From assembly GCA_048500255.1 (NCBI GenBank), contig JASNYH010000004.1:186001-250000 (forward strand): a stretch of DNA of 64,000 bases, in the 5' to 3' direction. Below the pieces are notes generated by a model. It saw only the letters and a program-made list of their open reading frames with translations. It was not told where the DNA came from and did not search any database. Shown in pieces: positions 28,699 through 37,825 of this stretch; within the stretch, counting starts at the first letter, position 1; each line of letters begins with the position of its first letter. Position numbers and translations under genes: made by a program. This DNA is from JAMHWF01 sp048500255 (lineage in GTDB: Bacteria > Pseudomonadota > Gammaproteobacteria > Burkholderiales > Burkholderiaceae_C).

Positions 28699-30987
28699 AT
28701 GCCGACTTCCGACCCCCAGCACCGCGATCACGCCCACCACGAGCCCCGCCGTCATCCTCCTGCAACGCACGTGATGCCCGATGGCACCGTGATGGACGAT
28801 GCCCGGCACCGCCACCCTCACCGTCATCACACCCCGGCCGCAGCGCCTGCGGCACCGGCGGGCGAATCGAGTCGGGTCGAGTACACCTGTCCGATGCACC
28901 CGCAGGTGCGGCAGATGGGCCCGGGCAACTGCCCGATCTGCGGCATGGCGCTCGAGCCCCTGCTGGCCACGGCCGACACGGGGCCGAGCCCTGAACTGCG
29001 CGACATGACACGCCGGTTCCGGATCGGCACCGCCCTGACCGTGCCCGTCTTCGCGCTGGAGATGGGCGGGCACCTCTTCGACATCCATCACCTCGTCGCG
29101 CAGCAGACCTTGAACTGGGTGCAGCTGCTGCTGGCGACGCCGGTGGTGCTGTGGGCCGGCTGGCCCTTCTTCGTGCGCGCAGCGGCCTCGGTGAGGAACC
29201 GCAGCCTGAACATGTTCTCGCTCATCGCTCTCGGGACCGGTGCCGCCTGGCTCTACAGCATCGTCGCCACGGCGGCGCCCCGGTCGTTCCCGGCGGCTCT
29301 GCGCAGCGAAGACGGGGCGGTGGCTGTCTATTTCGAGGCGGCGGCCGTCATCACGGTGCTGGTGCTGCTCGGCCAGGTGCTGGAGCTGCGCGCACGCGAG
29401 AAGACCTCCGGCGCCATCAAGGCACTGCTCGGCCTGGCGCCGAAGACCGCAGTCCGGGTGCACGCCGACGGCACCGACCGGACGGTGCCGGTCGACGCCA
29501 TCCAGGTCGGCGACCTGCTGCGCGTGCGTCCCGGCGAGAAGGTGCCGGTGGACGGCGAGCTCACCGAGGGCAAGGGCAATGTCGACGAATCGATGGTGAC
29601 CGGCGAGCCCATCCCCGTCGCCAAGGCGGTAGGGTCGAAGGTCACGGCAGGCACGCTGAATCAGACGGGCGGCTTCGTGATGCGCGCGGAGAAGGTCGGT
29701 GCCGACACCCTGCTCTCGCAGATCGTCCACATGGTCGCCGCGGCGCAGCGCAGCCGTGCCCCGATCCAGCGGATGGCGGATCAGGTTTCGGGCTGGTTCG
29801 TGCCGGTGGTGATCCTGATCGCCGTGCTGACGTTCATCGCCTGGTCGGTGTGGGGGCCGTCGCCGCAGCTCAGCTATGCACTGGTGACCTCGGTCGCCGT
29901 GCTCATCATCGCGTGCCCGTGCGCCCTCGGCCTGGCGACGCCGATGTCCATCATGGTAGGCGTCGGCAAGGGAGCGCAGCACGGCGTGCTCATCCGCGAC
30001 GCCGAGGCCCTCGAGCGCATGGAGAAGGTCGACACGCTGGTGCTGGACAAGACCGGGACGTTGACGGAGGGGCGCCCGAAGGTCGTCCACGTCGAGCCCG
30101 GCGGCGGCTTCGCTGCGGACGAGGTGCTGCGCAAGCTGGCCAGCGTGGAGCGAGCCAGCGAGCATCCGCTGGCCATGGCAATCGTGATGGACGCGCAGGA
30201 ACGCCGGCTCGAGCTGTCGGCGGTGAGCGACTTCGACTCGCCCGTCGGCAAGGGCGTCGTCGGCACGGTCGACGGGCAGCGCATCGTCTCCGGCAGCGCC
30301 AAGTTTCTGGCCGAGCACCACATCGACGCCGCGAGCCTGGCGGCATCCGCGGAGCTGCAGCGCGAGCAGGCGGCGACGGTCATCTTCGTGGGGGTCGACG
30401 GCCGGCTGGCCGGCTATGTCGCCATCGCCGACCCCATCAAGGCGACGACGCCTGCGGCGCTCGCGGCGCTGAAGGCAGCCGGCATCCGCATCGTCATGCT
30501 GACGGGTGACGGGAAGACGACGGCGCAGGCCGTCGCCCGCCAGCTCGGCATCGACGAAGTCGTCGCCGAGGTCTTCCCCGAAGACAAGGCCGCCGTGGTC
30601 ACGAGGCTGCGAAGCGAAGGCCGCGTGGTCGCCATGGGCGGCGATGGCGTCAACGATGCCCCGGGGCTGTCGAGCGCCGATGTCGGGGTCGCGATGGGAA
30701 CCGGCACCGACGTCGCGATGGAGAGCGCGGGCATCACGCTGCTCAAGGGCGACCTGATGGGCATCGTCCGGGCCCGGACGCTGTCGCACGCCACGATGAA
30801 GAACATCCGCCAGAACCTGTTCCTCAGCTTCGTCTACAACGCCGGCGGTGTTCCGCTCGCGGCGGGCGTGCTCTACCCGATGTTCGGACTGCTGCTCTCG
30901 CCGATGGTGGCGGCAGCGGCGATGGCGCTGTCATCGGTCAGCGTCATCGCGAACTCACTGAGGCTGCGCAGCGTGAAGATCGATTGA
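28699..30987 (+). CDS. copA: copper-translocating P1B-type ATPase
   Basis: A 762-residue heavy-metal efflux ATPase that exports Cu(I)/Ag(I) across the inner membrane. The N-terminus is a His-rich tail (1-50), followed by the YTCPMHPQV...GNCPICGM heavy-metal-binding domain (about 62-83) instead of the usual HMA domain. The conserved elements are the actuator VTGEP near 298, CPC in IIACPCALGLATP near 405, phosphorylation motif DKTGT near 450, SEHPLA near 489 and GDGVNDAP near 648. It is monocistronic and convergent with ybbA. Upstream is a CueR-type promoter. Confidence 0.95.
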   Translation: MPTSDPQHRDHAHHEPRRHPPATHVMPDGTVMDDARHRHPHRHHTPAAAPAAPAGESSRVEYTCPMHPQVRQMGPGNCPICGMALEPLLATADTGPSPELRDMTRRFRIGTALTVPVFALEMGGHLFDIHHLVAQQTLNWVQLLLATPVVLWAGWPFFVRAAASVRNRSLNMFSLIALGTGAAWLYSIVATAAPRSFPAALRSEDGAVAVYFEAAAVITVLVLLGQVLELRAREKTSGAIKALLGLAPKTAVRVHADGTDRTVPVDAIQVGDLLRVRPGEKVPVDGELTEGKGNVDESMVTGEPIPVAKAVGSKVTAGTLNQTGGFVMRAEKVGADTLLSQIVHMVAAAQRSRAPIQRMADQVSGWFVPVVILIAVLTFIAWSVWGPSPQLSYALVTSVAVLIIACPCALGLATPMSIMVGVGKGAQHGVLIRDAEALERMEKVDTLVLDKTGTLTEGRPKVVHVEPGGGFAADEVLRKLASVERASEHPLAMAIVMDAQERRLELSAVSDFDSPVGKGVVGTVDGQRIVSGSAKFLAEHHIDAASLAASAELQREQAATVIFVGVDGRLAGYVAIADPIKATTPAALAALKAAGIRIVMLTGDGKTTAQAVARQLGIDEVVAEVFPEDKAAVVTRLRSEGRVVAMGGDGVNDAPGLSSADVGVAMGTGTDVAMESAGITLLKGDLMGIVRARTLSHATMKNIRQNLFLSFVYNAGGVPLAAGVLYPMFGLLLSPMVAAAAMALSSVSVIANSLRLRSVKID

Positions 30988-30998
30988 GATCGGCCGGT

Positions 30999-31685
30999 TC
31001 ACAGCGCCAGCGCCCCGCTGTCGACGCGCCCCGCCTCGATGCGCAGCTGGCGGTCGCAGCGCGACGCGATGGCGCGGTCGTGCGTCACGAGCACGAGCGT
31101 CGTGCCGGCCTCGCGGTTGAGGTCGAACATCAGCTCCATCACGGTTTCGCCGGTGGCGAAGTCGAGGCTGCCCGTCGGCTCGTCGGCGAGCAGCACCGCG
31201 GGGCGCACGACGAAGGCGCGTGCCAGCGCGACGCGCTGCTGCTCGCCGCCCGACAGCACGCGCGGATAGTGGCCGAGCCGCTCGCCCAGGCCCACGCGGC
31301 TCAGCATCTCGACGGCCTGCGCGCGCGCGTCGGCGCGGCCCTGCAGCTCGAGCGGCAGCATCACGTTCTCGAGAGCCGTCAGGTTGCCCAGCAGCTGGAA
31401 GCTCTGGAACACGAAGCCGACCTTGGCGGCGCGCACCGCGGCGCGTGCATCCTCGTCGAGCGCGAAGAGGTCGGTGCCGGCGAGCCGCACGCGGCCCGAG
31501 GTCGGTGTGTCGAGGCCTGCGATGATCGACAGCAGCGTGCTCTTGCCCGAGCCCGATGCGCCGACGATGGCCGCCGATTCGCGCGCATTGAGCGTGAAGT
31601 CGATGTCGTGCAGTATCGTCAGCACGCCGGTCGAGTCGCGCACCTGCTTGGTGACGCGCTCGACCTCGATGATGGGTTCGGACAT
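30999..31685 (-). CDS. ybbA: YbbA/LolD-like ABC transporter ATP-binding protein
   Basis: A 228-residue ATPase of the MacB/LolD family with Walker A GASGSGKST (43-51), Q-loop FVFQSFQLLG, signature LSGGEQQRVALARA (144-157), Walker B VLLADEPTGSLD and H-loop LVTHD. It starts MSEPIIEVERVTKQV. It is divergent from tesA, the conserved ybbA/tesA arrangement of proteobacteria; the ybbP permease partner is not in the window, so the transported substrate (perhaps a lipid or lipoprotein) remains open. Confidence 0.88.
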   Translation of the reverse strand: MSEPIIEVERVTKQVRDSTGVLTILHDIDFTLNARESAAIVGASGSGKSTLLSIIAGLDTPTSGRVRLAGTDLFALDEDARAAVRAAKVGFVFQSFQLLGNLTALENVMLPLELQGRADARAQAVEMLSRVGLGERLGHYPRVLSGGEQQRVALARAFVVRPAVLLADEPTGSLDFATGETVMELMFDLNREAGTTLVLVTHDRAIASRCDRQLRIEAGRVDSGALAL

Positions 31686-31710
31686 GTCGATGGAATCTTG
31701 CAACAAGGCA

Positions 31711-32376
31711 ATGGGGGATCGCGGCCGCCGCCGCTGGCTCGGCCACTGTAGCGCGCTCGCGCTGGCGGCCGCCGCCGGTGGGTCATTCGCGGCGCCGGCG
31801 GCGGCACCGCCGAAGCTGCTCGTCGTCGGCGACAGCATGTCGGCCGAGTACGGGCTGCGCCGCGGCGCGGGATGGGTGGCGCTGCTCGAGCGGCGGCTGG
31901 CGCAGGAGAAGATCGCTGCCAGCGTCGTGAATGCGAGCATCAGCGGCGACACCACGTCGGGCGGGCGCTCGCGGCTGCCGGCGCTGCTCGCGCAGCACGA
32001 GCCGACGCACGTCGTGCTCGAGCTCGGCGGCAACGACGCGCTGCGCGGCCTGCCGCTGGCGCAGACGCAGGCCAACCTCGCTGAGATGGCACGCGCCGCG
32101 CGCGGCGCCGGCGCGCAGGTGGTGATCGTCGGCATGCAGGTCCCGCCGAACTATGGCCGCCAGTACGGCAACGACTTCGCGGCGCTTTTCGCCACGGTGG
32201 CGCGCAGCGAGAAGGCGGCGCTCGTGCCCTTCCTGCTCGCCGGCGTGGCCGACCGGCCCGATGCCGAGCAGTGGTTCCAGCCCGACCGCATCCACCCCAA
32301 CGAACGCGCGCAGCCGCGCATGCTCGACAACGTGTGGCCGACGCTGCGGCCGCTGCTGGCGCCGCCGCGGCGCTGA
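31711..32376 (+). CDS. tesA: TesA-like GDSL arylesterase/lysophospholipase
   Basis: A periplasmic SGNH hydrolase with thioesterase, arylesterase and lysophospholipase activity in E. coli. From the start used, a signal peptide covers about 1-28; the catalytic Ser42 is in VVGDSMSAEYG, Asn108 in ELGGND, and Asp192/His195 in DRIHPN. The 221-residue length fits the family. ATG at 31711 is preceded by AAGG; an upstream ATG at 31690 gives a longer cytoplasmic tail. The starts of tesA and ybbA are only 25 bases apart, so their promoters must overlap coding sequence. Confidence 0.92.
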   Translation: MGDRGRRRWLGHCSALALAAAAGGSFAAPAAAPPKLLVVGDSMSAEYGLRRGAGWVALLERRLAQEKIAASVVNASISGDTTSGGRSRLPALLAQHEPTHVVLELGGNDALRGLPLAQTQANLAEMARAARGAGAQVVIVGMQVPPNYGRQYGNDFAALFATVARSEKAALVPFLLAGVADRPDAEQWFQPDRIHPNERAQPRMLDNVWPTLRPLLAPPRR

Positions 32377-32391
32377 GCGGCGCCGCGACGC

Positions 32392-34437
32392 TCAGCCGCG
32401 CTCGCCGCGACCGCCGCGGCTCTCGCGCTCTTGGCCGTTGCTGCCGCCGCCGCGGCCTTCGCGGCCCCCACCGCCGCCGTTGTCGCGTGGCGCGCGGGGC
32501 TGGGACTGCGGTGAGGGCTGCCGCGGCACGTGCTGCACGCGCGGCGCCGGGGCCGGCATCGCGGCCGGCGGCGGCATCGGCCGTGGTTGCTGTTGCGGCG
32601 GCGGTGCTGCGCCGGCGCCGGCCGGACCGGAAAACTCGCGCCGCTCGATCTTGGGAATCGGCGTCGGGCGCTGCTCGCGCGGCACGTCGCGCTCGACGCG
32701 GTCGCTGCGGTCGTGATCCCCGCGCTCGACACGCGGCGGCACGGCGACGGGCGGAACCGGCGCCGGCGCGGCGCGCGGCACCGGCTGCGGCACGACGGAC
32801 GGCGCATCGGGTCGGGGCACCCGGCCGAGCTCGGGCCGGCCGTCGTGCGGCGCGGGCATCGGTTGGTGCGGCGAGCGCGCGAAGTCGGGCACGCCGTCGC
32901 CGGGGCCGCCGCGAGGCACGGCGACGCCGGGCCGCCCGCCCGCATCGGCCGGCAGCGGCAGGCGTTCGCGCGGCACGGCGCGCGGCGGCGGCGCCACGCG
33001 CACGTCGCCGCGGCCCGGCACGGCGCGCACGCCGGCGCCCGGCGCGACGCGCGGCACCGGCGCCAGCACCGGCGCGGCCGGCGTCACCGGCGCGCGGTCC
33101 CAGTCGCGGCTGCGCGGGTCGCGTGCGTTCCATGCATGAGCACCGACCGGCTGGCGCCCCGTCATCACGTGCGACGGCACGAAGGTCACGGCATGGTCGA
33201 TGCCGCGATTGGCGTAGCGCGCGCCCTGCACGTAGCGCTCGGGTGCGTTGACGATCGTCGTCACGTTCGTGATGTGCGTGACGTGCGTGTGGTTGACCTT
33301 GCGCACGTAGCCCACGCTGACGCGGTAGCCCGGGACGTAGACCTCGTGCGGCGCGAGCGGGAACCAGCCGACCGCGGGCGCGCCGACCGAGATCGAGACG
33401 CTGAAGCGCGGCCCGCCGACCCAGCCGACGAGCGCCGGCGCGTACACCGGCCGCGCCACGTAGCGCCCCGGCGCCCAGCACCAGTGGCCGCGGTGGTGGA
33501 CCCAGCGGCCATAGTGGAACGGCGCGAAGCCCCAGGGCGCGTCGTCGACCCAGGTCCAGCCCCAGGGGTGCAGGAACACCCAGTGGCCGTAGCGGTACGG
33601 CGCCCAGCCGGCGATCACGACGCGCGGCACCCACAGCGCGCCGTATTCGTCGCTGTGCTCCCAGCGGCCGTGGCGATCGAGCTCGTCGACGCCCGTCATC
33701 TCGGGCGACACGTAGCGCGTCGACGCGCTGCGCGTGTCGGCGCGGTCGCGGTCCTGCACCCAGGCGGCGAAGGCGTCGCGGCGCGGATCGGCGACGGCGT
33801 ACTGCGCAGCGCCGCTGCCCGGCGGCTCGCGCCACATCTCCGCGCGCTGCCCGGCCGTCACGGTGACGGCGGCACCGTCGCCCTGCAGCAGCGCCTGGCC
33901 GCGCATCGTCGTGGCCTGCGTGCGCTCGTCGACGCGGTCGACACGGTACAGGCCTGCGCGGTCGGGTCGCAGCCGCGCCTCGTCCGTCAGCAGCTCGAAC
34001 TCGCGCGCCGCGTCGCCGCTGCGAAGCCGCGCCGCGACGCTGCCGTCGTGCAGCTGGAAGCGCATCGTGTCGTCGTCCAGGCGCACGACTTCGAGCTCGC
34101 TGCCGCCGTCGAGCAGCAGCGTCGTCGACCCGACCTCGACCTCGGCGCGGGCGTTGCCCTCGGTGGCGATGCGGTCGCCCGTCGTCATCGGCCGGTTGCG
34201 CGCCGCCGTGATCCACTCGCCGACGTCGTCGGCATAGATCCACACCTGGCCCTGCGTGTCGCCGATGCGGCCGACGCGCCCGGGCGGGTCGGCCTCGGCG
34301 GCGACACCCGGCGGCGGGGGCGGCGGCGCGACGGGCTGCGCCGACGACGCGGCGCAACCGACCAGGCCGAGCAGCAGCGCCGCCAGTGCGGCCCGGGCCG
34401 CGTGGGCCGGCATCCAGGTTCGGGACGAGATCATCAT
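32392..34437 (-). CDS. FecR/DUF6600-type lipoprotein with Pro-rich tail
   Basis: A 681-residue predicted lipoprotein: a signal sequence with lipobox LVGC near residue 28, a FecR-like domain (about 50-200; VGRIGDTQGQVWIYADDVGEW), then Trp/Tyr/His/Gly-rich repeats of the DUF6600 type (GRWEHSDEYGALWVPRVV and GHWVFLHPWGWTWVDDAPWG, about 265-360), and a long Pro/Arg/Gly-rich, probably disordered tail (about 450-681). Function is unknown; an envelope role is likely. ATG at 34437 is followed by a second in-frame ATG and preceded by AAAGGG. Confidence 0.8.
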   Translation of the reverse strand: MMISSRTWMPAHAARAALAALLLGLVGCAASSAQPVAPPPPPPGVAAEADPPGRVGRIGDTQGQVWIYADDVGEWITAARNRPMTTGDRIATEGNARAEVEVGSTTLLLDGGSELEVVRLDDDTMRFQLHDGSVAARLRSGDAAREFELLTDEARLRPDRAGLYRVDRVDERTQATTMRGQALLQGDGAAVTVTAGQRAEMWREPPGSGAAQYAVADPRRDAFAAWVQDRDRADTRSASTRYVSPEMTGVDELDRHGRWEHSDEYGALWVPRVVIAGWAPYRYGHWVFLHPWGWTWVDDAPWGFAPFHYGRWVHHRGHWCWAPGRYVARPVYAPALVGWVGGPRFSVSISVGAPAVGWFPLAPHEVYVPGYRVSVGYVRKVNHTHVTHITNVTTIVNAPERYVQGARYANRGIDHAVTFVPSHVMTGRQPVGAHAWNARDPRSRDWDRAPVTPAAPVLAPVPRVAPGAGVRAVPGRGDVRVAPPPRAVPRERLPLPADAGGRPGVAVPRGGPGDGVPDFARSPHQPMPAPHDGRPELGRVPRPDAPSVVPQPVPRAAPAPVPPVAVPPRVERGDHDRSDRVERDVPREQRPTPIPKIERREFSGPAGAGAAPPPQQQPRPMPPPAAMPAPAPRVQHVPRQPSPQSQPRAPRDNGGGGGREGRGGGSNGQERESRGGRGERG

Positions 34438-34535
34438 CGAAAGCAGCCCTTTCAGCCCGATCAACGCGCGAGCGCCGGCCGTCGCCGACCCGGCGCGGGC
34501 GCGGCCGGGAGTCAAGATATGTAAAGGGGCGTGCG

Positions 34536-35072
34536 TCAGTCGTCGGGCCCGGCGTCGAGCCCGGGAAACAGCACGCTGGTGAAGCCGAAGCGGCTGAAGT
34601 CGCGGATGCGCATCGGGTAGAGCACGCCGATCAGGTGGTCGCACTCGTGCTGCACGACGCGCGCGTGGAAACCCTCGGCCTCGCGCTCGATCGGCGTGCC
34701 GCGCGCATCGAAGCCGCGGTAGCGGATGCGCGCATGGCGCGGCACGACGCCGCGCAGGCCCGGCACCGACAGGCAACCCTCCCAGCCCTCTTCGAGCGCG
34801 TCACCGAGCGGCTCGATCACCGGATTGACGAGCACGGTCTGCGGCACGGCCGGCGCGTCGGGATAGCGGTCGTTGTGCGCGAAGCCGAAGATGACGACCT
34901 GCAGGTCCACGCCGATCTGCGGCGCCGCCAGCCCGGCGCCGTTGGCCGCCGCCATGGTGTCGAACAGGTCGGCGACCAGGGCGTGCAGTTCGGGCGTGTC
35001 GAACTCGCGCACCGGCCGCGCCACGCGCAGCAGGCGCGCGTCGCCCATCTTCAGGATCTCTCGAACGGTCAC
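34536..35072 (-). CDS. def: peptide deformylase
   Basis: A 178-residue iron/zinc peptide deformylase that removes the N-formyl group from nascent proteins. All three motifs are present: GAGLAAPQIG (45-54), EGCLSVPG (98-105) with the metal-binding Cys100, and HECDH (142-146). The start is GTG, overlapping the stop of the methyltransferase gene (GTGA). No fmt gene adjoins it, unlike the classical def-fmt pair, so this may be a second deformylase of the genome; the context (methyltransferase, ligA) supports that only weakly. Confidence 0.95.
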   Translation of the reverse strand: MTVREILKMGDARLLRVARPVREFDTPELHALVADLFDTMAAANGAGLAAPQIGVDLQVVIFGFAHNDRYPDAPAVPQTVLVNPVIEPLGDALEEGWEGCLSVPGLRGVVPRHARIRYRGFDARGTPIEREAEGFHARVVQHECDHLIGVLYPMRIRDFSRFGFTSVLFPGLDAGPDD

Positions 35073-35716
35073 GCGTCGCTCTTCCTGCAATAGCAATAGA
35101 CGAACTGCTGCACCAGGCCGGCCGGCGTGCGGTGCGCCTCCTTCTCGTGGCGCAGCAGCGTGAACGGCGCGCCGAACTCGGCATGCAGCGCGCCGGCGCT
35201 GTAGCGCACGACGGGCAGGCCGCTGCACTGCTCGGGGCCGTCTTCGGCGAACGTCGCGACGATGACGTGCCCGCCCGGCCGCACGGCGCGCAGCACGGCC
35301 TCGACATAGGCGTGCCGCTCGTCGGCCGACGTGAGGAAATGGAACACGGCACGGTCGTGCCAGACCTCGATGCCATGGCGCGGCAGCGCGGCGCGCGTCA
35401 CGTCGGCCTCGATCCACTGCACGCGCCGGGCGCGCGCGTCGCCGAGGCGGCGCCGCGCCGCGGCGAGCGCCGCAGCCGACAGGTCGAGCACGGTGAGCCC
35501 GGTGTAGCCGGCTTCGAGCAGGTCGTCGACGAGCGTCGACGCGCCGCCGCCGACGTCGAGGATCGGCGCCGCGAGCGGCACGCCGGTGCCGCGGATCAGC
35601 TGCAACGAATGCTCGGCGTGCGGCTGGTACCAGCTGACGCGGTCGGTCGCCTTGGTGGCGTAGACGCGTTCCCAGTGTTCCTTGGACTGCATGGCGTTCT
35701 CGGCTCCGCCCGTCAT
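35069..35716 (-). CDS. class I SAM-dependent methyltransferase
   Basis: A 215-residue Rossmann-fold methyltransferase. Motif I is APILDVGGGAST (50-61), followed by the acidic LTVLDLS (74-80), WIEADVTRA and a family-typical WHDRAVFHFLTSADER. The N-terminus MQSKEHWERVYATKATDRVSWYQ resembles proteins named thiopurine/tellurite-type or UbiE-like methyltransferases; the substrate is unknown. The ATG at 35716 overlaps the ligA stop (ATGA), while 35692 (MQSKEHWE) matches the family start better. Confidence 0.85.
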   Translation of the reverse strand: MTGGAENAMQSKEHWERVYATKATDRVSWYQPHAEHSLQLIRGTGVPLAAPILDVGGGASTLVDDLLEAGYTGLTVLDLSAAALAAARRRLGDARARRVQWIEADVTRAALPRHGIEVWHDRAVFHFLTSADERHAYVEAVLRAVRPGGHVIVATFAEDGPEQCSGLPVVRYSAGALHAEFGAPFTLLRHEKEAHRTPAGLVQQFVYCYCRKSDA

Positions 35717-37785
35717 GATGCCTCGCCGAGCAGCCGTCGCAAGCCGGCCTCGTCGACGACGTCGACGCCGAGCTCGCGCGCCTTGTCGAGCTTGCTGCCG
35801 GCCTCGTCGCCGGCGACGACGACGCTCGTCTTCTTCGACACCGAGCCGGCGACCTTGCCGCCGGCGGCCTCGATCGCCGCCTTGGCCTCGTCGCGCGTCC
35901 ACGTGGGCAGCGTGCCGGTCAGCACGAAGGTCTTGCCGGCCAGCGGCAGCGGCGCGGCCGGCGCGACGCGCTCGCCTTCGTGCTCGTCCCACGCGATGCC
36001 GGCGGCGCGCAGCTGCTCGACGACCTCGCGGTTGTGCGGCTGGTCGAAGAAGGTGCGGATGCTCTGCGCGACGACGGGGCCGACGTCGGGCACCTCGAGC
36101 AGCTCGTCGACGCTCGCCTCCATGATGCGGTCGAGCGCGCCGAAGTGGCGCGCCAGGTCGCGCGCCGTCGTCTCGCCGACGTTGCGGATGCCCAGCGCGA
36201 ACAGGAAGCGCGCCAGCGTCGTGCGCTTGCTCTTCTCGAGTGCAGCGACGAGATTGGCCGCGCTCCTGTCGCCCATGCGCTCGAGCGCCGCCAGCTTGGC
36301 GACGCCGAGCGTGTAGAGCTCGGGCAGCGTGCGGATCAGGCCGCCGTCGACGAGCTGGTCGACCAGCCGGTCGCCCAGGCCTTCGACGTCCATCGCGCGG
36401 CGCGACGCGTAGTGCAGCATCGCGCGCTTGCGCTGCGCCGGGCAGTACAGCTCGCCCGTGCAGCGCCAGTCGACGCCGCCCTCCTCGCGCGCGATCGCGC
36501 TGCCGCACACCGGGCAGCGGCCCTGCAGGCGCTGGCAGAGGTCCCAGCGCTCGGCGTCGGGTGGGCGGCGCGCCGCGACGACGCCGACCACCTCGGGGAT
36601 CACGTCGCCGGCGCGCCGCACGATGACGGTGTCGCCGATGCGCACGTCCTTGCGGTCGATCTCCGACTGGTTGTGCAGCGTCGCGTTCGTCACGGTCGTG
36701 CCGCCGACGAACACGGGCGCGAGCTTGGCCACCGGCGTGAGGCGCCCGGTGCGCCCGACCTGCACGTCGATGCCGACCAGCGTCGTCGTCTGCTCCTGCG
36801 CCGGATACTTGTGCGCGACGGCCCAGCGCGGCTCGCGCGTCTTCATGCCCAGCGCCTGCTGCAGCGCGCGATCGTCGACCTTGTAGACGACGCCGTCGAT
36901 GTCGAACGGCAGCGCGTCGCGCTTGTCGGCGACGCGCCGGTGGAACGCGACGAGCCCCGCCGCGCCCTCGACGACGGCGCGCTCGTCGCTGACCGGCACG
37001 CCGAGCGCGCCCAGCGCGTCGAGCAGCGCGCCGTGGCGCGCCGGCACCTCCCAGCCCTGCACGTCGCCCAGGCCGTAGGCATAGAAGCTCAGCGGCCGCT
37101 CGGCGGCGATGCGCGCATCGAGCTGGCGCACCACGCCGGCGGCGGCGTTGCGCGGGTTGACGAAGGTCTTCTCGCCCTTCTCGCGCTGGCGTGCGTTGAG
37201 CGCGTCGAAGTCGGCGCGGCGCATGAAGACCTCGCCGCGCACCTCGAGCACCGGCGCAGCGACCCCGCGCAGCCGGCGCGGCACGGCACCGATCGTGCGC
37301 ACCGTGTGCGTCACGTCCTCGCCGACCTCGCCGTCGCCGCGCGTCGCCGCCTGCACCAGCCGGCCGTGCTCGTAGCGCAGGTTGATCGCCAGGCCGTCGA
37401 ACTTGAGCTCGGCGGCGTAGGCGACGGCCGGGTCGGCGTCGGTCAGGCCGAGGCCCTTGCGCACGCGCGCGTCGAAGGCCTCGGCGCCGGCCGGCGTGGT
37501 GTCGGTCTCGGTGTGGATCGACAACATCGGCACGGCGTGGCGCACCGGCGTCAGCCCCTCGAGCACGGCGCCCAGCACGCGCTGCGTCGGCGAGTCGGGC
37601 GTCACCAGCTCGGGGTGCGCGGCCTCGATCGCCTGCAGCTCCTGGAACAGGCGGTCGTACTCGGCGTCGGTGATCTCGGGATCGTCGAGCACGTAGTAGC
37701 GCTCGGCGTGGTAGTGCAACTGCTCGCGCAGCGCCGCTGCGCGGCGTGCGGGCATTCCGGCGGAGGCGTCGTCGTCGCGGGTCAT
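35713..37785 (-). CDS. ligA: NAD-dependent DNA ligase
   Basis: The replicative ligase that seals nicks using NAD. The 690-residue protein has the Ia domain (HYHAERYYVLDDPEI), the adenylation motif AELKFDGLAINLRY with the active Lys (near 125), the OB domain, a four-Cys zinc finger (CPVCGSAI...CTGELYCP, near 420), helix-hairpin-helix repeats and a C-terminal BRCT domain (about 610-690). The ATG at 37785 is used; MWHM at 37794 is possible. In Burkholderiales ligA usually follows zipA; here about 10 kb of other genes separates them. Confidence 0.95.
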   Translation of the reverse strand: MTRDDDASAGMPARRAAALREQLHYHAERYYVLDDPEITDAEYDRLFQELQAIEAAHPELVTPDSPTQRVLGAVLEGLTPVRHAVPMLSIHTETDTTPAGAEAFDARVRKGLGLTDADPAVAYAAELKFDGLAINLRYEHGRLVQAATRGDGEVGEDVTHTVRTIGAVPRRLRGVAAPVLEVRGEVFMRRADFDALNARQREKGEKTFVNPRNAAAGVVRQLDARIAAERPLSFYAYGLGDVQGWEVPARHGALLDALGALGVPVSDERAVVEGAAGLVAFHRRVADKRDALPFDIDGVVYKVDDRALQQALGMKTREPRWAVAHKYPAQEQTTTLVGIDVQVGRTGRLTPVAKLAPVFVGGTTVTNATLHNQSEIDRKDVRIGDTVIVRRAGDVIPEVVGVVAARRPPDAERWDLCQRLQGRCPVCGSAIAREEGGVDWRCTGELYCPAQRKRAMLHYASRRAMDVEGLGDRLVDQLVDGGLIRTLPELYTLGVAKLAALERMGDRSAANLVAALEKSKRTTLARFLFALGIRNVGETTARDLARHFGALDRIMEASVDELLEVPDVGPVVAQSIRTFFDQPHNREVVEQLRAAGIAWDEHEGERVAPAAPLPLAGKTFVLTGTLPTWTRDEAKAAIEAAGGKVAGSVSKKTSVVVAGDEAGSKLDKARELGVDVVDEAGLRRLLGEAS

Positions 37786-37825
37786 GTGCCACATTGTTGT
37801 CGAACCGCAGCGCGAAAGGCCGGCC